In this document: piece by piece, positions 17,290 to 24,787 of the stretch
Layout of the letters: the number at the start of each line of letters is the position of its first letter
Position numbering within the stretch: the first letter of the stretch is position 1
Source: Lihuaxuella thermophila
Lineage (GTDB): Bacteria > Bacillota > Bacilli > Thermoactinomycetales > Thermoactinomycetaceae
Direction: 5' to 3'
Assembly (NCBI RefSeq): GCF_900110165.1
Contig: NZ_FOCQ01000003.1
Span: forward strand, 1 to 64,000
Length of the DNA: 64,000 nucleotides
Made by a program: the position numbers and the translations under genes
Notes under the pieces: generated by a model
What the model saw: only the letters and a program-made list of their open reading frames with translations
What the model was told of the DNA's origin: nothing
Databases searched by the model: none

Positions 17290-18294
17290 TCAGCTGCCTC
17301 CCCCGCATCCTCCTCCACCGCCGCAACTGCTGCTACTGCAACTGCTACCTCCGCTGTCCCCCGAGGTGCAGCTCGAACAACCGGAAGCGGCCGAACAACC
17401 GGAACCGTGGCTACTGCTTTGCCTGGGAAACATTTCTTCATATAGTTCCTCAAAATGATCCGAATGAACCAGCGATAAAAATAAGACGCCGTTTAACATC
17501 CAGAGGGCCAGATCGGGTTCGCCGGCATGAAAGGCCCGGTTTTTGGCAAACTTGTTTACCTTCGTTCCTTGCTGCCTCACATGCTTGTCGATCTCTGAAA
17601 GCCGGTTTTTCAATTCATCGACAATAAAGCGAACTAAACCGGACACAACCGGGAAGTGCTGCATGGCATGTTCATTAAAATATTTGGCGGTCAACTCATG
17701 CAGGGGCCGATTTTGCAGGTCAGACATGAGCGTTTTGGACAGCGGATGTTTCATAAACGGCCCCCAGGTGGAAATGCTGTACTTGGTCGGTTTAAACAAC
17801 AGGGCATATATGACATCAAACCAAGCGCGCTCATGGGGGTCGAAGGATTGGGCCGGTGCATTGGGAGCATGGTGGAGCATCGTTTTTAAAAACTTCTTCG
17901 AAAAATCATCATACTCCCTGGTAAACATGAGCATCTCATGCCATACTTCGTCCACTTCGCGGCTATACATCGGAACCGATTTTAAAAGGGCCGTCATCAC
18001 CAAATAACGCTTCCATTCAAACCAGCGGTTTTCCCATTCCATCAAACTGATCTTATGTTCGCGGATCACCCGCTCCTTGACACGTTCGACATAACTTTCC
18101 GATAATGACTCTTCCAAATGATCAATGAAGGCAAGCATATCCCGCTTAAATGCTTCGGAGTGGTTTTGAATCCCCAGATCGGGCAGAACATAGAGACGAT
18201 TGCGGTCACTTTTTTTGGCTGCACGGTAGAAGGCATTTACGATAATGACGATGGCGATAAACGACACCAGTAACACAAATGCAATAACTTCCAT
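17290..18294 (-). CDS. Membrane-anchored protein with C-terminal Cys/Gly/Ser-rich tail, unknown function
   Basis: About 334 residues: one N-terminal membrane helix (about 3-22), then a soluble helical domain, then a 45-residue tail made almost wholly of Ser, Gly and Cys (six Cys, ending SCGGGGGCGGGS). In the soluble part, VDEVWHEMLMFTREYDDFSKKF and the following LHHAP resemble the DxxWH...Y..F signature of glycine-rich-domain proteins (DUF1399-like). The ATG at 18294 is preferred because GAGAGG sits 8 nt upstream; the ATG at 18301-18303 is too close to it. The tail could bind metal or be cross-linked, but I make no functional claim. Confidence 0.75.
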   Translation of the reverse strand: MEVIAFVLLVSFIAIVIIVNAFYRAAKKSDRNRLYVLPDLGIQNHSEAFKRDMLAFIDHLEESLSESYVERVKERVIREHKISLMEWENRWFEWKRYLVMTALLKSVPMYSREVDEVWHEMLMFTREYDDFSKKFLKTMLHHAPNAPAQSFDPHERAWFDVIYALLFKPTKYSISTWGPFMKHPLSKTLMSDLQNRPLHELTAKYFNEHAMQHFPVVSGLVRFIVDELKNRLSEIDKHVRQQGTKVNKFAKNRAFHAGEPDLALWMLNGVLFLSLVHSDHFEELYEEMFPRQSSSHGSGCSAASGCSSCTSGDSGGSSCSSSSCGGGGGCGGGS

Positions 18295-18360
18295 ATTCAC
18301 CATCCTCTCTCTACTTCCATTGTAAATGCCCGGGAGGAATGAGTTCCAGTTAAATTTTCA

Positions 18361-18402
18361 AAAATAAAAACTCCCCTTTTAATCCGGAACGGAAAAGGGG
18401 AG
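18361..18402 (-). terminator. Rho-independent terminator of the bacilliredoxin gene
   Basis: Minus-strand hairpin CTCCCCTTTT / AAAAGGGGAG with a 12-nt loop followed by TTTTTATTTT, just after the stop at 18414. Confidence 0.88.
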
Positions 18403-18413
18403 CGGCTCTTCGG

Positions 18414-18860
18414 TCAATCACAATACTTGTCGTAAGCGCTGGTTAACTTGGCTGCCAGTTCTTCGAGCGGCACATTTTCGATCTCATGCCGGTGAATCAT
18501 ATGAACCAATTTGCCGTCTTTGAGCAGAGCGAAAGACGGGGAAGACGGCGGCTGGCCTTCAAAGTAAGTACGCGCCTGGGCTGTGGCTTCCCGGTCTTGC
18601 CCGGCAAAAACCGTGTACAGATGGTCGGGCACTTTGTCATGTTTAAGAGACAAAGCCACGGCCGGGCGTGCCAGGCCGGCAGCACATCCGCAGACGGAGT
18701 TCACAACGACCAACGTGGTCCCTTTCGCACCTTCACCCTGTAAGGCTTCGTCCACCTCTTCGGGAGTGCGAAGCTCTTTTATGCCGAGTCGGGTCAGCTC
18801 ATCGCGCATGGGCTGAACCATCATTTGCATTTGCTGGAAATAGAAATTTTGAGACACCAT
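18414..18860 (-). CDS. Bacilliredoxin (BrxA/BrxB, DUF1094 family)
   Basis: A 148-residue thioredoxin-fold protein with the CGC active-site motif at Cys57-Gly-Cys59 ([10 protein letters not shown]). Bacilliredoxins remove bacillithiol from mixed disulfides on proteins in the Firmicutes cytoplasm, which implies the host makes bacillithiol. The ATG at 18860 is preceded by AAGGAGGG. It is a single gene with its own terminator. BrxA and BrxB cannot be told apart here. Confidence 0.92.
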   Translation of the reverse strand: MVSQNFYFQQMQMMVQPMRDELTRLGIKELRTPEEVDEALQGEGAKGTTLVVVNSVCGCAAGLARPAVALSLKHDKVPDHLYTVFAGQDREATAQARTYFEGQPPSSPSFALLKDGKLVHMIHRHEIENVPLEELAAKLTSAYDKYCD

Positions 18861-18965
18861 GATCCCTCCTTAGGGTTTATTTTATCCAATCCCCCAGCCA
18901 GCGTCCACTTCACTTCGTTCTGTCAATGACCCAAAGCAATCAAGATACATTGACAACGCCGTAGG

Positions 18966-19457
18966 TCAACGATTATCCACCGTTTCAGGGTACAGATCAT
19001 GTTTGGCCAATCGCTCTTCAGCGATCTTTTCCCATTTTGTTCCTTTTTTTCCGTAGTTCACATACGGATCGATGCTGATTCCGCCGCGCGGCAGGAATTT
19101 GCCCCAGACTTCGATGTACTTGGGGTCCATGGCCTTGATGAGGTCCTTCATGATGGTGACAATGCAGTTTTCATGAAAATCCCCATGGTTACGGAAACTG
19201 AAGAGATACAATTTGAGTGACTTGCTCTCCACCAGCTTTTGATCCGGGACATAGCTGATGTAGATGGTAGCGAAGTCCGGTTGCGACGTGATCGGGCAGA
19301 GGCTGGTAAATTCCGGACAGTTGAATTTGACAAAGTAATCGGTATCCGGATGCTTGTTATCAAATACTTCCAACACATCCGGGTTGTATTCAAACAGATA
19401 CTCCGTTTCTTTATTTCCCAGCAACTTGAGATTCAAATCCCCGCGGTTGCTTCCCAT
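18966..19457 (-). CDS. queF: NADPH-dependent 7-cyano-7-deazaguanine reductase
   Basis: A 163-residue unimodular (short) QueF of the T-fold. [17 protein letters not shown] contains the catalytic Cys that forms the thioimide with preQ0, and [21 protein letters not shown] is the NADPH/substrate signature. It reduces preQ0 to preQ1, the last step before insertion into tRNA. It is the last gene of queE-queC-queD-queF, 24 bp after queD. The start follows GGAGGGAACC. Confidence 0.95.
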   Translation of the reverse strand: MGSNRGDLNLKLLGNKETEYLFEYNPDVLEVFDNKHPDTDYFVKFNCPEFTSLCPITSQPDFATIYISYVPDQKLVESKSLKLYLFSFRNHGDFHENCIVTIMKDLIKAMDPKYIEVWGKFLPRGGISIDPYVNYGKKGTKWEKIAEERLAKHDLYPETVDNR

Positions 19458-19480
19458 GGTCGGTTCCCTCCGTTCTTCCT

Positions 19481-19867
19481 TTACACTTTTTCATATCTGG
19501 CATAAGCTTCTTCAGTCTCCTGCACTTCCACCCATTTCACCGTGGGCCTGTTTTCCTTTTGTAAACACAACTCCTCAATGATCGAGAAAAAGACTTCCGC
19601 CACTTTCTCCGTTGTCGGTGCGCTTCCTCCCCGGCCGGGGTCAAACTCGGGAAAATCGTTCAGCAGGTGATGGTCGAACTTTTTCTCAATGGCATGTTTG
19701 ACCTGTCTGAAATCGATCAGCATCTGCTGCTCATCCAGCTCATACCCTTCCACACAAAAGGTGACTTTGTAATTGTGGCCGTGGATCCGCTCACACTTGC
19801 CCGCCCCGGGAACACGATGAGCACAGGAGAGCCAAAAATGTTTGACCAACGTGTATTTCCCGCGCAT
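19481..19867 (-). CDS. queD: 6-carboxy-5,6,7,8-tetrahydropterin synthase
   Basis: A 128-residue T-fold enzyme of the PTPS family. The zinc histidines are in FWLSCAHRV and CERIHGHNY, and that same stretch carries the catalytic Cys (C-x3-HGH). It converts 7,8-dihydroneopterin triphosphate to 6-carboxytetrahydropterin, the second step after GTP cyclohydrolase. It lies between queC and queF, with GGAGGGAG before the ATG. Confidence 0.95.
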   Translation of the reverse strand: MRGKYTLVKHFWLSCAHRVPGAGKCERIHGHNYKVTFCVEGYELDEQQMLIDFRQVKHAIEKKFDHHLLNDFPEFDPGRGGSAPTTEKVAEVFFSIIEELCLQKENRPTVKWVEVQETEEAYARYEKV

Positions 19868-19882
19868 GTCACTCCCTCCTGC

Positions 19883-20569
19883 TCACGAAATGGATTTATA
19901 TGGAATCGGGTCAACCGCATTGTTTTCGGCAAAACCCTTCAGCCGCAGCAAACAACTGTCGCAAACGCCGCACGCTTCTTCTTCGCCTTGATAGCAGGAG
20001 GTGGTCAATTCGTACGGAACCTTCAATGCCAGACCGATCCGAATGATATCCGCTTTGGTCAAGTGGATGAGCGGCGTTTCGATTTTGATTTTCTGTTCGG
20101 ATGTAACCCCCATCTTGGTGGCCAAATTGACCGTCTCTGTAAGTGACCGGATAAATTCGGGACGGCAATCCGGATATCCGCTGTAATCGACCGCATTCAC
20201 TCCGGTATAAATCGTTCTCGCCCCGATCACCTCGCCATAAGCGACGGCCAAGGATAAAAAGATCAGGTTCCGGGCCGGCACATACGTTTCCGGGATCTCC
20301 TCATCCACACCCGATGTACGGACAGCGATGGTTTCATCAGTCAGTGCGCTGCCCCCGATCTCCCCCAAAAAAGAGACATTGACGACTTTATGACGGTCAG
20401 CCACTCCGTAATGTTCAGCCACCCGCTTGGCATGTTCCACTTCTTTGTGATGCCGCTGGTTATAGAAAAAAGTTATCGGATAAAGTTCATAACCCCGATC
20501 CCGGGCAATACCCATACAGGTCGTGCTGTCCAACCCCCCGCTCAATACGATGACCGCTTTCTCTTTCAT
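19883..20569 (-). CDS. queC: 7-cyano-7-deazaguanine (preQ0) synthase
   Basis: A 228-residue PP-loop ATPase: VVLSGGLDSTT is the ATP pyrophosphatase loop and C-x8-C-x2-C-x2-C near the end (CYQGEEEACGVCDSC) binds zinc. It converts 7-carboxy-7-deazaguanine to preQ0 using ATP and ammonia. The ATG at 20569 is chosen because AGGAGGGG precedes it; an upstream in-frame codon would overlap queE. It follows queE and precedes queD. Confidence 0.94.
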   Translation of the reverse strand: MKEKAVIVLSGGLDSTTCMGIARDRGYELYPITFFYNQRHHKEVEHAKRVAEHYGVADRHKVVNVSFLGEIGGSALTDETIAVRTSGVDEEIPETYVPARNLIFLSLAVAYGEVIGARTIYTGVNAVDYSGYPDCRPEFIRSLTETVNLATKMGVTSEQKIKIETPLIHLTKADIIRIGLALKVPYELTTSCYQGEEEACGVCDSCLLRLKGFAENNAVDPIPYKSIS

Positions 20570-20588
20570 CTCTGTTCCCCTCCTGACA

Positions 20589-21305
20589 TTAAACTCCCCT
20601 GGCATCCGGTTCCCAGATCACCTTATGGATCTGCAAACTGAGCTTGACGTTTGTCAACCGATGTTCAAGGATCAGTGAAACCAACTTCTCCGGGCGCATC
20701 GTTTCCCACACCGGGCTGAAAAGAGGAATACCTTTTTGGACCAGACGCCCCAGAATGTCGACCGCATGGTGAAAGTCTTCCTCATTTGCGATGACAAACT
20801 TAATTTCATCCGAATCCCGCAAATAAGCAAAGTTCTCAGGAAGCATCTTCTCGGTTTCGCCGCTCGCGGGCAGCTTATAATCCAGAATGAAGCGCACTTT
20901 TTTTCCGACGCGTTCGTCGTTTTCCCGTAAGCGGTGAAAAGGTCCGAGATGAATGGCCCCATTGGTTTCGATATGAATATCTTCAACATAGTCGATGTCC
21001 GCAAGGGCCTTGATCAGGACGAGAGACTTGTGCCCGTGCATCAGCGGCTCTCCCCCTGTCAGACAAATATGTTTATTGGGATATTGCCTCACTTGCTCCA
21101 CGATTTCCGAAACCGCTGCCAGATACTCCGGCTTGGCCGGGGCGTAGCTATAAGGTGTATCGCACCATGTACAACGCAAGTTGCAATTAAAGACACGGAC
21201 AAAGGTAGTGGGAAATCCCGCCCGGGTTCCCTCCCCCTCCACCGTTTGAAAAACTTCCACCATCGGAAGTTTGGGATCGTCCAACTGTTCCAGCGCTTCT
21301 TGCAA
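20589..21305 (-). CDS. queE: 7-carboxy-7-deazaguanine synthase (radical SAM)
   Basis: A radical SAM enzyme of about 238 residues. FNCNLRCTWCDTPYS holds the CxxxCxxC iron-sulfur motif with the usual spacing, followed by TGGEPL. It rearranges 6-carboxytetrahydropterin to 7-carboxy-7-deazaguanine. The TTG at 21305 is selected because AAGAGGTG sits 6 nt upstream and the length then matches the roughly 240 residues of Bacillus QueE. It is the first gene of the operon. No preQ1 riboswitch consensus is evident in the leader. Confidence 0.93.
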   Translation of the reverse strand: MQEALEQLDDPKLPMVEVFQTVEGEGTRAGFPTTFVRVFNCNLRCTWCDTPYSYAPAKPEYLAAVSEIVEQVRQYPNKHICLTGGEPLMHGHKSLVLIKALADIDYVEDIHIETNGAIHLGPFHRLRENDERVGKKVRFILDYKLPASGETEKMLPENFAYLRDSDEIKFVIANEEDFHHAVDILGRLVQKGIPLFSPVWETMRPEKLVSLILEHRLTNVKLSLQIHKVIWEPDARGV

Positions 21306-21353
21306 GTGTTTCACCTCTTTTCTGTCCTGGAAGATCGCAGGTCGGGTTGGGGT

Positions 21354-21380
21354 ATTCCTGATGCTCCCGCATTCCTGATG
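21354..21380 (-). repeat. Two direct copies of a 10-mer in the queE leader
   Basis: The minus strand carries CATCAGGAAT at 21380-21371 and again at 21363-21354, 17 bp apart, about 50 bp upstream of the chosen queE start. It may be an operator or chance. Confidence 0.35.
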
Positions 21381-21617
21381 GTCGCTGCACACCAATGGCC
21401 CGTCCCCTCCCGAGTTGGCGACTCAGTTTTAATAGAATTCATGACTATTTTCTATGAAATCTATATATAATCGGAAGTATTTTCAATTATTTCCCTTGCT
21501 TTTTCTGCTAAGCCCATGCTATCAGATGAAATCTATGATTCGCAACTTCCCGTGACTAATGCGCAATGTTCTGACGATGAACCAGTCCTCTTTTTCTTCC
21601 CGAGGGTGTGTGCATGC

Positions 21618-21650
21618 AAAAGAAAAAAGCTTGGCGAGCGGGAGCCAAGC
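21618..21650 (-). terminator. Rho-independent terminator of the small VOC-like gene
   Basis: Minus-strand hairpin GCTTGGC-TCCCGCTC-GCCAAGC followed by TTTTTTCTTTT. It partly abuts the stop at 21654. Confidence 0.88.
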
Positions 21651-21653
21651 CTG

Positions 21654-21977
21654 TTATGATGAAGTTCGTTCCAAGATTCCCAAGAGGTTACCGTCCCCGT
21701 CCAAACAATACGCAAGCACACCAATATCCGGAATCTCCACTCTGGGAACAATTAACCGCCCTCCGCATTGCCGGATTTTTTCAGCCGCCTCTTCTAACGA
21801 TTGAACCTCAATCGAGCGAATAGAAGTGTCGGGCTGTTCAAACCTTTTGTGACAGGACCCGATCTTCCCCATCCAACACTCTTCCGTTTGCAGTGACGAT
21901 CCAAACAGCGAGTGAGATAAATGCTCCGGTTCTTCTGGCCCGCCGGCTTGGTAGAAGTAATGTATCGCCCGGTCCAT
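21654..21977 (-). CDS. Small VOC-like protein
   Basis: A 107-residue protein whose second half (SIRSIEVQSLEEAAEKIRQCGG-RLIVPRVEIPDIGVLAYCLDGDGNLLGILE) is a typical VOC half-domain. The N-terminal half is short and lacks a clear first beta-alpha-beta-beta-beta module, so it may be diverged or non-catalytic. The ATG at 21977 follows AAAGGAGGG at ideal spacing. The substrate is unknown. It is a single gene ended by a strong terminator. Confidence 0.75.
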   Translation of the reverse strand: MDRAIHYFYQAGGPEEPEHLSHSLFGSSLQTEECWMGKIGSCHKRFEQPDTSIRSIEVQSLEEAAEKIRQCGGRLIVPRVEIPDIGVLAYCLDGDGNLLGILERTSS

Positions 21978-22102
21978 CAGGTTCCCTCCTTTATGTATCA
22001 AAAGGGCTCTGTTAGTATGCACGGAACGGGAGAAAAAATCCTTTTTTTTCCTTATTCTTCGTTCCGTTTCATTCAGCCCTTTCCGTAAATCGACGAAACC
22101 GA

Positions 22103-22258
22103 ATGACTGAGTTCATTATATTCACCAGCGCACACATCAAGAAGCATTTGATGGCAGCAACGGAAGAAGCGGATCTTTTCTGCCGGCTCAAGGAACCAGC
22201 GAAGATACCGCTCCAGGATTTTCTCAACGGACAAAAGAATCGGCCTGAAAACGGCTAA
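22103..22258 (+). CDS. Possible 51-residue small protein
   Basis: An ATG at 22103 opens 51 codons starting MTEFIIFTSAHIKKHLMAATEEA and ending with a basic, polar tail before TAA at 22258. It lies 42 bp upstream of the next small gene on the same strand. There is no convincing ribosome binding site (only GACGAAACCGA upstream), and I know no family. Composition is compatible with coding. Confidence 0.28.
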   Translation: MTEFIIFTSAHIKKHLMAATEEADLFCRLKEPAKIPLQDFLNGQKNRPENG

Positions 22259-22300
22259 CCATCCCTTTCCTTGTCAACACTTAGAACGAGGAGGGATGGG

Positions 22301-22501
22301 ATGATGGCGGATAACCATCAGTTGAAAAATATGAATGACATGTATGTCAGAACTTTCGGTGCCGATGAGTGTGCGATCATCGAATTTGCTCTGCGCGAAA
22401 CTTATCAGAGTCTAAAAGATTATGAAGATCGATGGCACTTGGAACAAAAAGAGAAAATCAAAAAGCTGCTCAGCGAGAAATTCGAAATCAAAATCAATTA
22501 A
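22301..22501 (+). CDS. Small conserved-looking protein, unknown function
   Basis: A 66-residue acidic/basic helical protein (MMADNHQLKNMNDMYVRTFG, then a long amphipathic helix ending LSEKFEIKIN). GAGGAGGG lies 5 nt before the ATG at 22301, and a strong terminator follows the stop by 4 nt, so it is a real transcription unit. No membrane segment or signal peptide. I do not recognise the family. Confidence 0.72.
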   Translation: MMADNHQLKNMNDMYVRTFGADECAIIEFALRETYQSLKDYEDRWHLEQKEKIKKLLSEKFEIKIN

Positions 22502-22505
22502 TGCA

Positions 22506-22534
22506 CACCGCCGGTCCTGTTCGGCGGTGTTTTT
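22506..22534 (+). terminator. Rho-independent terminator of the 66-residue protein gene
   Basis: Hairpin CACCGCCG-GTCCTGTT-CGGCGGTG followed by TTTTT, 4 nt after the stop at 22501. Confidence 0.9.
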
Positions 22535-22676
22535 CCCTGTGGAAATCATCGATTCACAGTTTTGAGCAACAAAAAAGAGGGAGGGTCCGGCCGGAACCCG
22601 TTCCCGCATTCCAAACAGGTGACAGCCGGAAACGTCCGCGCATCGACCGGTCAGCCATTAGGCTGAAGCTGGCTGT

Positions 22677-23039
22677 TCAACTTTCGGGTCGATTCCCCTC
22701 ATTTGTTTGAAACGGTGAGAAACTTACAGAACAGAGGGAATTGGGGTCAGGTTCAATTATCTCTCCAACATGTTCATTTTCACCTTTCCTGAGGTTTTCC
22801 TTAATCTCCCGGATCGACAATCCCTCTTGGCGCCACTTCCGCAACTCGGTGAGCCGCGCCAGCGCCTTCTCCCGATGATAGCGTCTCGTCAGCCGTGTAT
22901 CTTCCTGCTCAAACGGCAGCAATCCTTCTTCGGTATAATATTTGATCGTGCTGTAACGAACACCGGATAAGCGAACCAGTTCGCTGATCGTGACGGTTTC
23001 CGCCTGTTGAATTGTCTCCAAACTTCGCCTGCGCCCCAT
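22677..23039 (-). CDS. MerR-family transcriptional regulator
   Basis: A 120-residue protein with a MerR winged helix-turn-helix at residues 14-80 (TISELVRLSGVRYSTIKYYTEEGLLP, then RRYHREKALARLTELRKWRQEGLSIREIKENL). It lacks a long dimerisation coil and effector domain, so the inducer is unknown. It lies 16 bp after the GPP34 gene and is probably cotranscribed with it, which suggests it may regulate that unit. Confidence 0.87.
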   Translation of the reverse strand: MGRRRSLETIQQAETVTISELVRLSGVRYSTIKYYTEEGLLPFEQEDTRLTRRYHREKALARLTELRKWRQEGLSIREIKENLRKGENEHVGEIIEPDPNSLCSVSFSPFQTNEGNRPES

Positions 23040-23055
23040 GTCCTGTCACCTTCAA

Positions 23056-23736
23056 TCAACTGGCAGTTGTGGCAATAATGGTGGTAATTGCCGCATCCAT
23101 CTCATCCATAGCCTTTCTGACGGATTTTACCCATTCCGCAATTTGTTGGTCTTGCTCCTTTAACTCTTTCAGCCGGCTTTTTAACTGTTTTTCTTCATAG
23201 TGGGAAAAATAATCACCCAGCAATTTGGCCCGTTCCAAAAGAAACACCAAGAGCACTGTCTGAGCCTCCACCGGCCCTTCTTCCAGCAATTCGGCACGAA
23301 TCTTCTGCACCACATACTCACGCGCATCCATGTTTACCACGAATTTTTTGACCGGAATGAACAGAAAACGCGATTGTTCCACCTTAAGTACTTCTTTTGT
23401 CTGCAAACTTTCCAGAACCGCCTGATTCACCTGGTTGCGCAGCCTGTTTCGGTTGCCAAAATAGATGATCCATTTTTTCAGGTTTTTCGGCTTACGTTCA
23501 TGTTCAGCCAACAGCTGGATGACCCGGTCCAGATAGGGTACTCCCGTCATGGACGAGCTTGTTAAAATCAGCCGGCCTTTCTCGTCCATTTCAATGATCT
23601 CACGCAGAAGCAACTCCAACAGAACCGTCCCCACCGTGTAGTTTTTTTGGTGCGAACGAAAATGAAGCTTAAAGCGGTGGGTGTCATCAATCCCCAGAAT
23701 CAATAACTCTTCAGGCAGTGTAAGCTCCACGGGCAT
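23056..23736 (-). CDS. GPP34 (Golgi phosphoprotein 3) family protein
   Basis: A 226-residue protein with the GPP34/PF05719 pattern: an opening LTLPEELLILGIDD, the TVGTVLLELLLREII helix and the later LVFLLERAKLLGDYF segment. Eukaryotic GOLPH3 binds phosphatidylinositol-4-phosphate; the function of bacterial members is unknown, though a lipid-binding role is often supposed. The ATG at 23736 follows GGAGTG. A MerR gene follows at 16 bp. Confidence 0.85.
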   Translation of the reverse strand: MPVELTLPEELLILGIDDTHRFKLHFRSHQKNYTVGTVLLELLLREIIEMDEKGRLILTSSSMTGVPYLDRVIQLLAEHERKPKNLKKWIIYFGNRNRLRNQVNQAVLESLQTKEVLKVEQSRFLFIPVKKFVVNMDAREYVVQKIRAELLEEGPVEAQTVLLVFLLERAKLLGDYFSHYEEKQLKSRLKELKEQDQQIAEWVKSVRKAMDEMDAAITTIIATTAS

Positions 23737-23780
23737 GTGAATCACTCCAATTTCGTGTTTATTCAACTCACCGATATCCA

Positions 23781-23820
23781 CTTACCACTAATCACTTACT
23801 ACTTACTACTTATTACTTAC
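23781..23820. repeat. Short degenerate tandem repeat upstream of the GPP34 gene
   Basis: On the minus strand the sequence is built from repeated GTAAGTA-like units (GTAAGTAATAAGTAGTAAGT...). About 40 bp long and 45 bp upstream of the GPP34 start. It could be a slippage tract or a set of regulator half-sites. Confidence 0.45.
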
Positions 23821-23896
23821 GATAAACCATTTATAGGATCTAAGCAAGTATTTTTTCCCAGTTTTTTAATTTTTCTTTGACCGTTCATGCAAGATA

Positions 23897-23927
23897 GAAA
23901 AAAGCCGCAGATTTCAATTTCTGCGGC
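23897..23927 (-). terminator. Rho-independent terminator of the SDR gene
   Basis: Minus-strand hairpin GCCGCAGA-loop-TCTGCGGC followed by TTTTTT, 23 nt after the stop at 23950. Confidence 0.9.
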
Positions 23928-23949
23928 GTTCAGATTCCTTTTGCTCCTG

Positions 23950-24699
23950 TCACTCTTCATAGATCATCTTGCGGGTCATACCTCCGTCGACCACCAGATT
24001 AATTCCGGTCACAAAATCATTGTCGGGATCTGTTAAGTAAAAACAGGCCCGGGCGATATCCTCCGGTTTCCCTACCCGTCCCGCCGGATGCTGTTTATGA
24101 TCCGCGAGTCGCAATGCTTCATAATCCCCGGTTTCAATCCAGCCGGGGCTGACGGCATTCACGCGGATCTTGTCCCCGGCGAAGGAAACGGCCAACGCAT
24201 GGGTGAGCCCCACAATTCCCGCTTTGGAGGCGGCATACGCTTCACTGTTTGGCTCGGACATGAGGGCCCTTGTGGAAGCGATGTTGACGATGGCCCCGCG
24301 AGAACCCCTGCGCATCACCTTTGCCGCCTCCCGCGAGCAGAGAAAAACGCTGCGCAAATTGGTTTGAATCACATCATCCCATTCCTCCACCGTCAATTCA
24401 TAGGGGGATTTCCAGCGGGAAATTCCGGCGTTATTAATGAGGATGTGGATGGCTCCATATTGCTCATCCGTCTTTCTGATCAACCGGATCACATCCTCTT
24501 CTTTTCGCACATCGACAGGAACGGACAAAACCTGCCCTCCCCATTCCCGGATTCTTTTTTGCGTTTCTGAAAGCTTGTCCTCGCTATAATCTGCAAGCAC
24601 CACTTTCGCCCCGACGGCCGCATAATGTTCGGCAATGATCCTTCCGATTCCCTGTGCGGCTCCGGTAACAATCACCACACGATCTTGAAAGTTTGCCAT
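23950..24699 (-). CDS. Short-chain dehydrogenase/reductase (classical SDR)
   Basis: A 249-residue oxidoreductase: VTGAAQGIG is the NAD(P) loop, NNAG the structural motif, Ser in NIASTRA and Y-x3-K in YAASK the catalytic residues, and VDGGM closes the fold. It is like glucose-1-dehydrogenase/3-oxoacyl reductase relatives; the substrate is unknown. The ATG at 24699 lies behind AGGAAGAGGG; the longer frame upstream has no SDR sequence. It follows the MFS exporter gene but has its own terminator. Confidence 0.85.
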   Translation of the reverse strand: MANFQDRVVIVTGAAQGIGRIIAEHYAAVGAKVVLADYSEDKLSETQKRIREWGGQVLSVPVDVRKEEDVIRLIRKTDEQYGAIHILINNAGISRWKSPYELTVEEWDDVIQTNLRSVFLCSREAAKVMRRGSRGAIVNIASTRALMSEPNSEAYAASKAGIVGLTHALAVSFAGDKIRVNAVSPGWIETGDYEALRLADHKQHPAGRVGKPEDIARACFYLTDPDNDFVTGINLVVDGGMTRKMIYEE

Positions 24700-24753
24700 C
24701 TCCCTCTTCCTTTCATGAAATGGGTAGCTTTCATTCATATTCGAAAAGAGAGG

Positions 24754-24787
24754 AGAAAACCCCTTGCTCTGATCAGAGCGAGGGGTT
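24754..24787 (-). terminator. Terminator overlapping the stop of the MFS gene
   Basis: A near-perfect 30-bp palindrome (AACCCCTCGCTCTGA / TCAGAGCAAGGGGTT) that includes the stop codon of the MFS gene and is followed by TTTTC on the minus strand. Confidence 0.8.
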
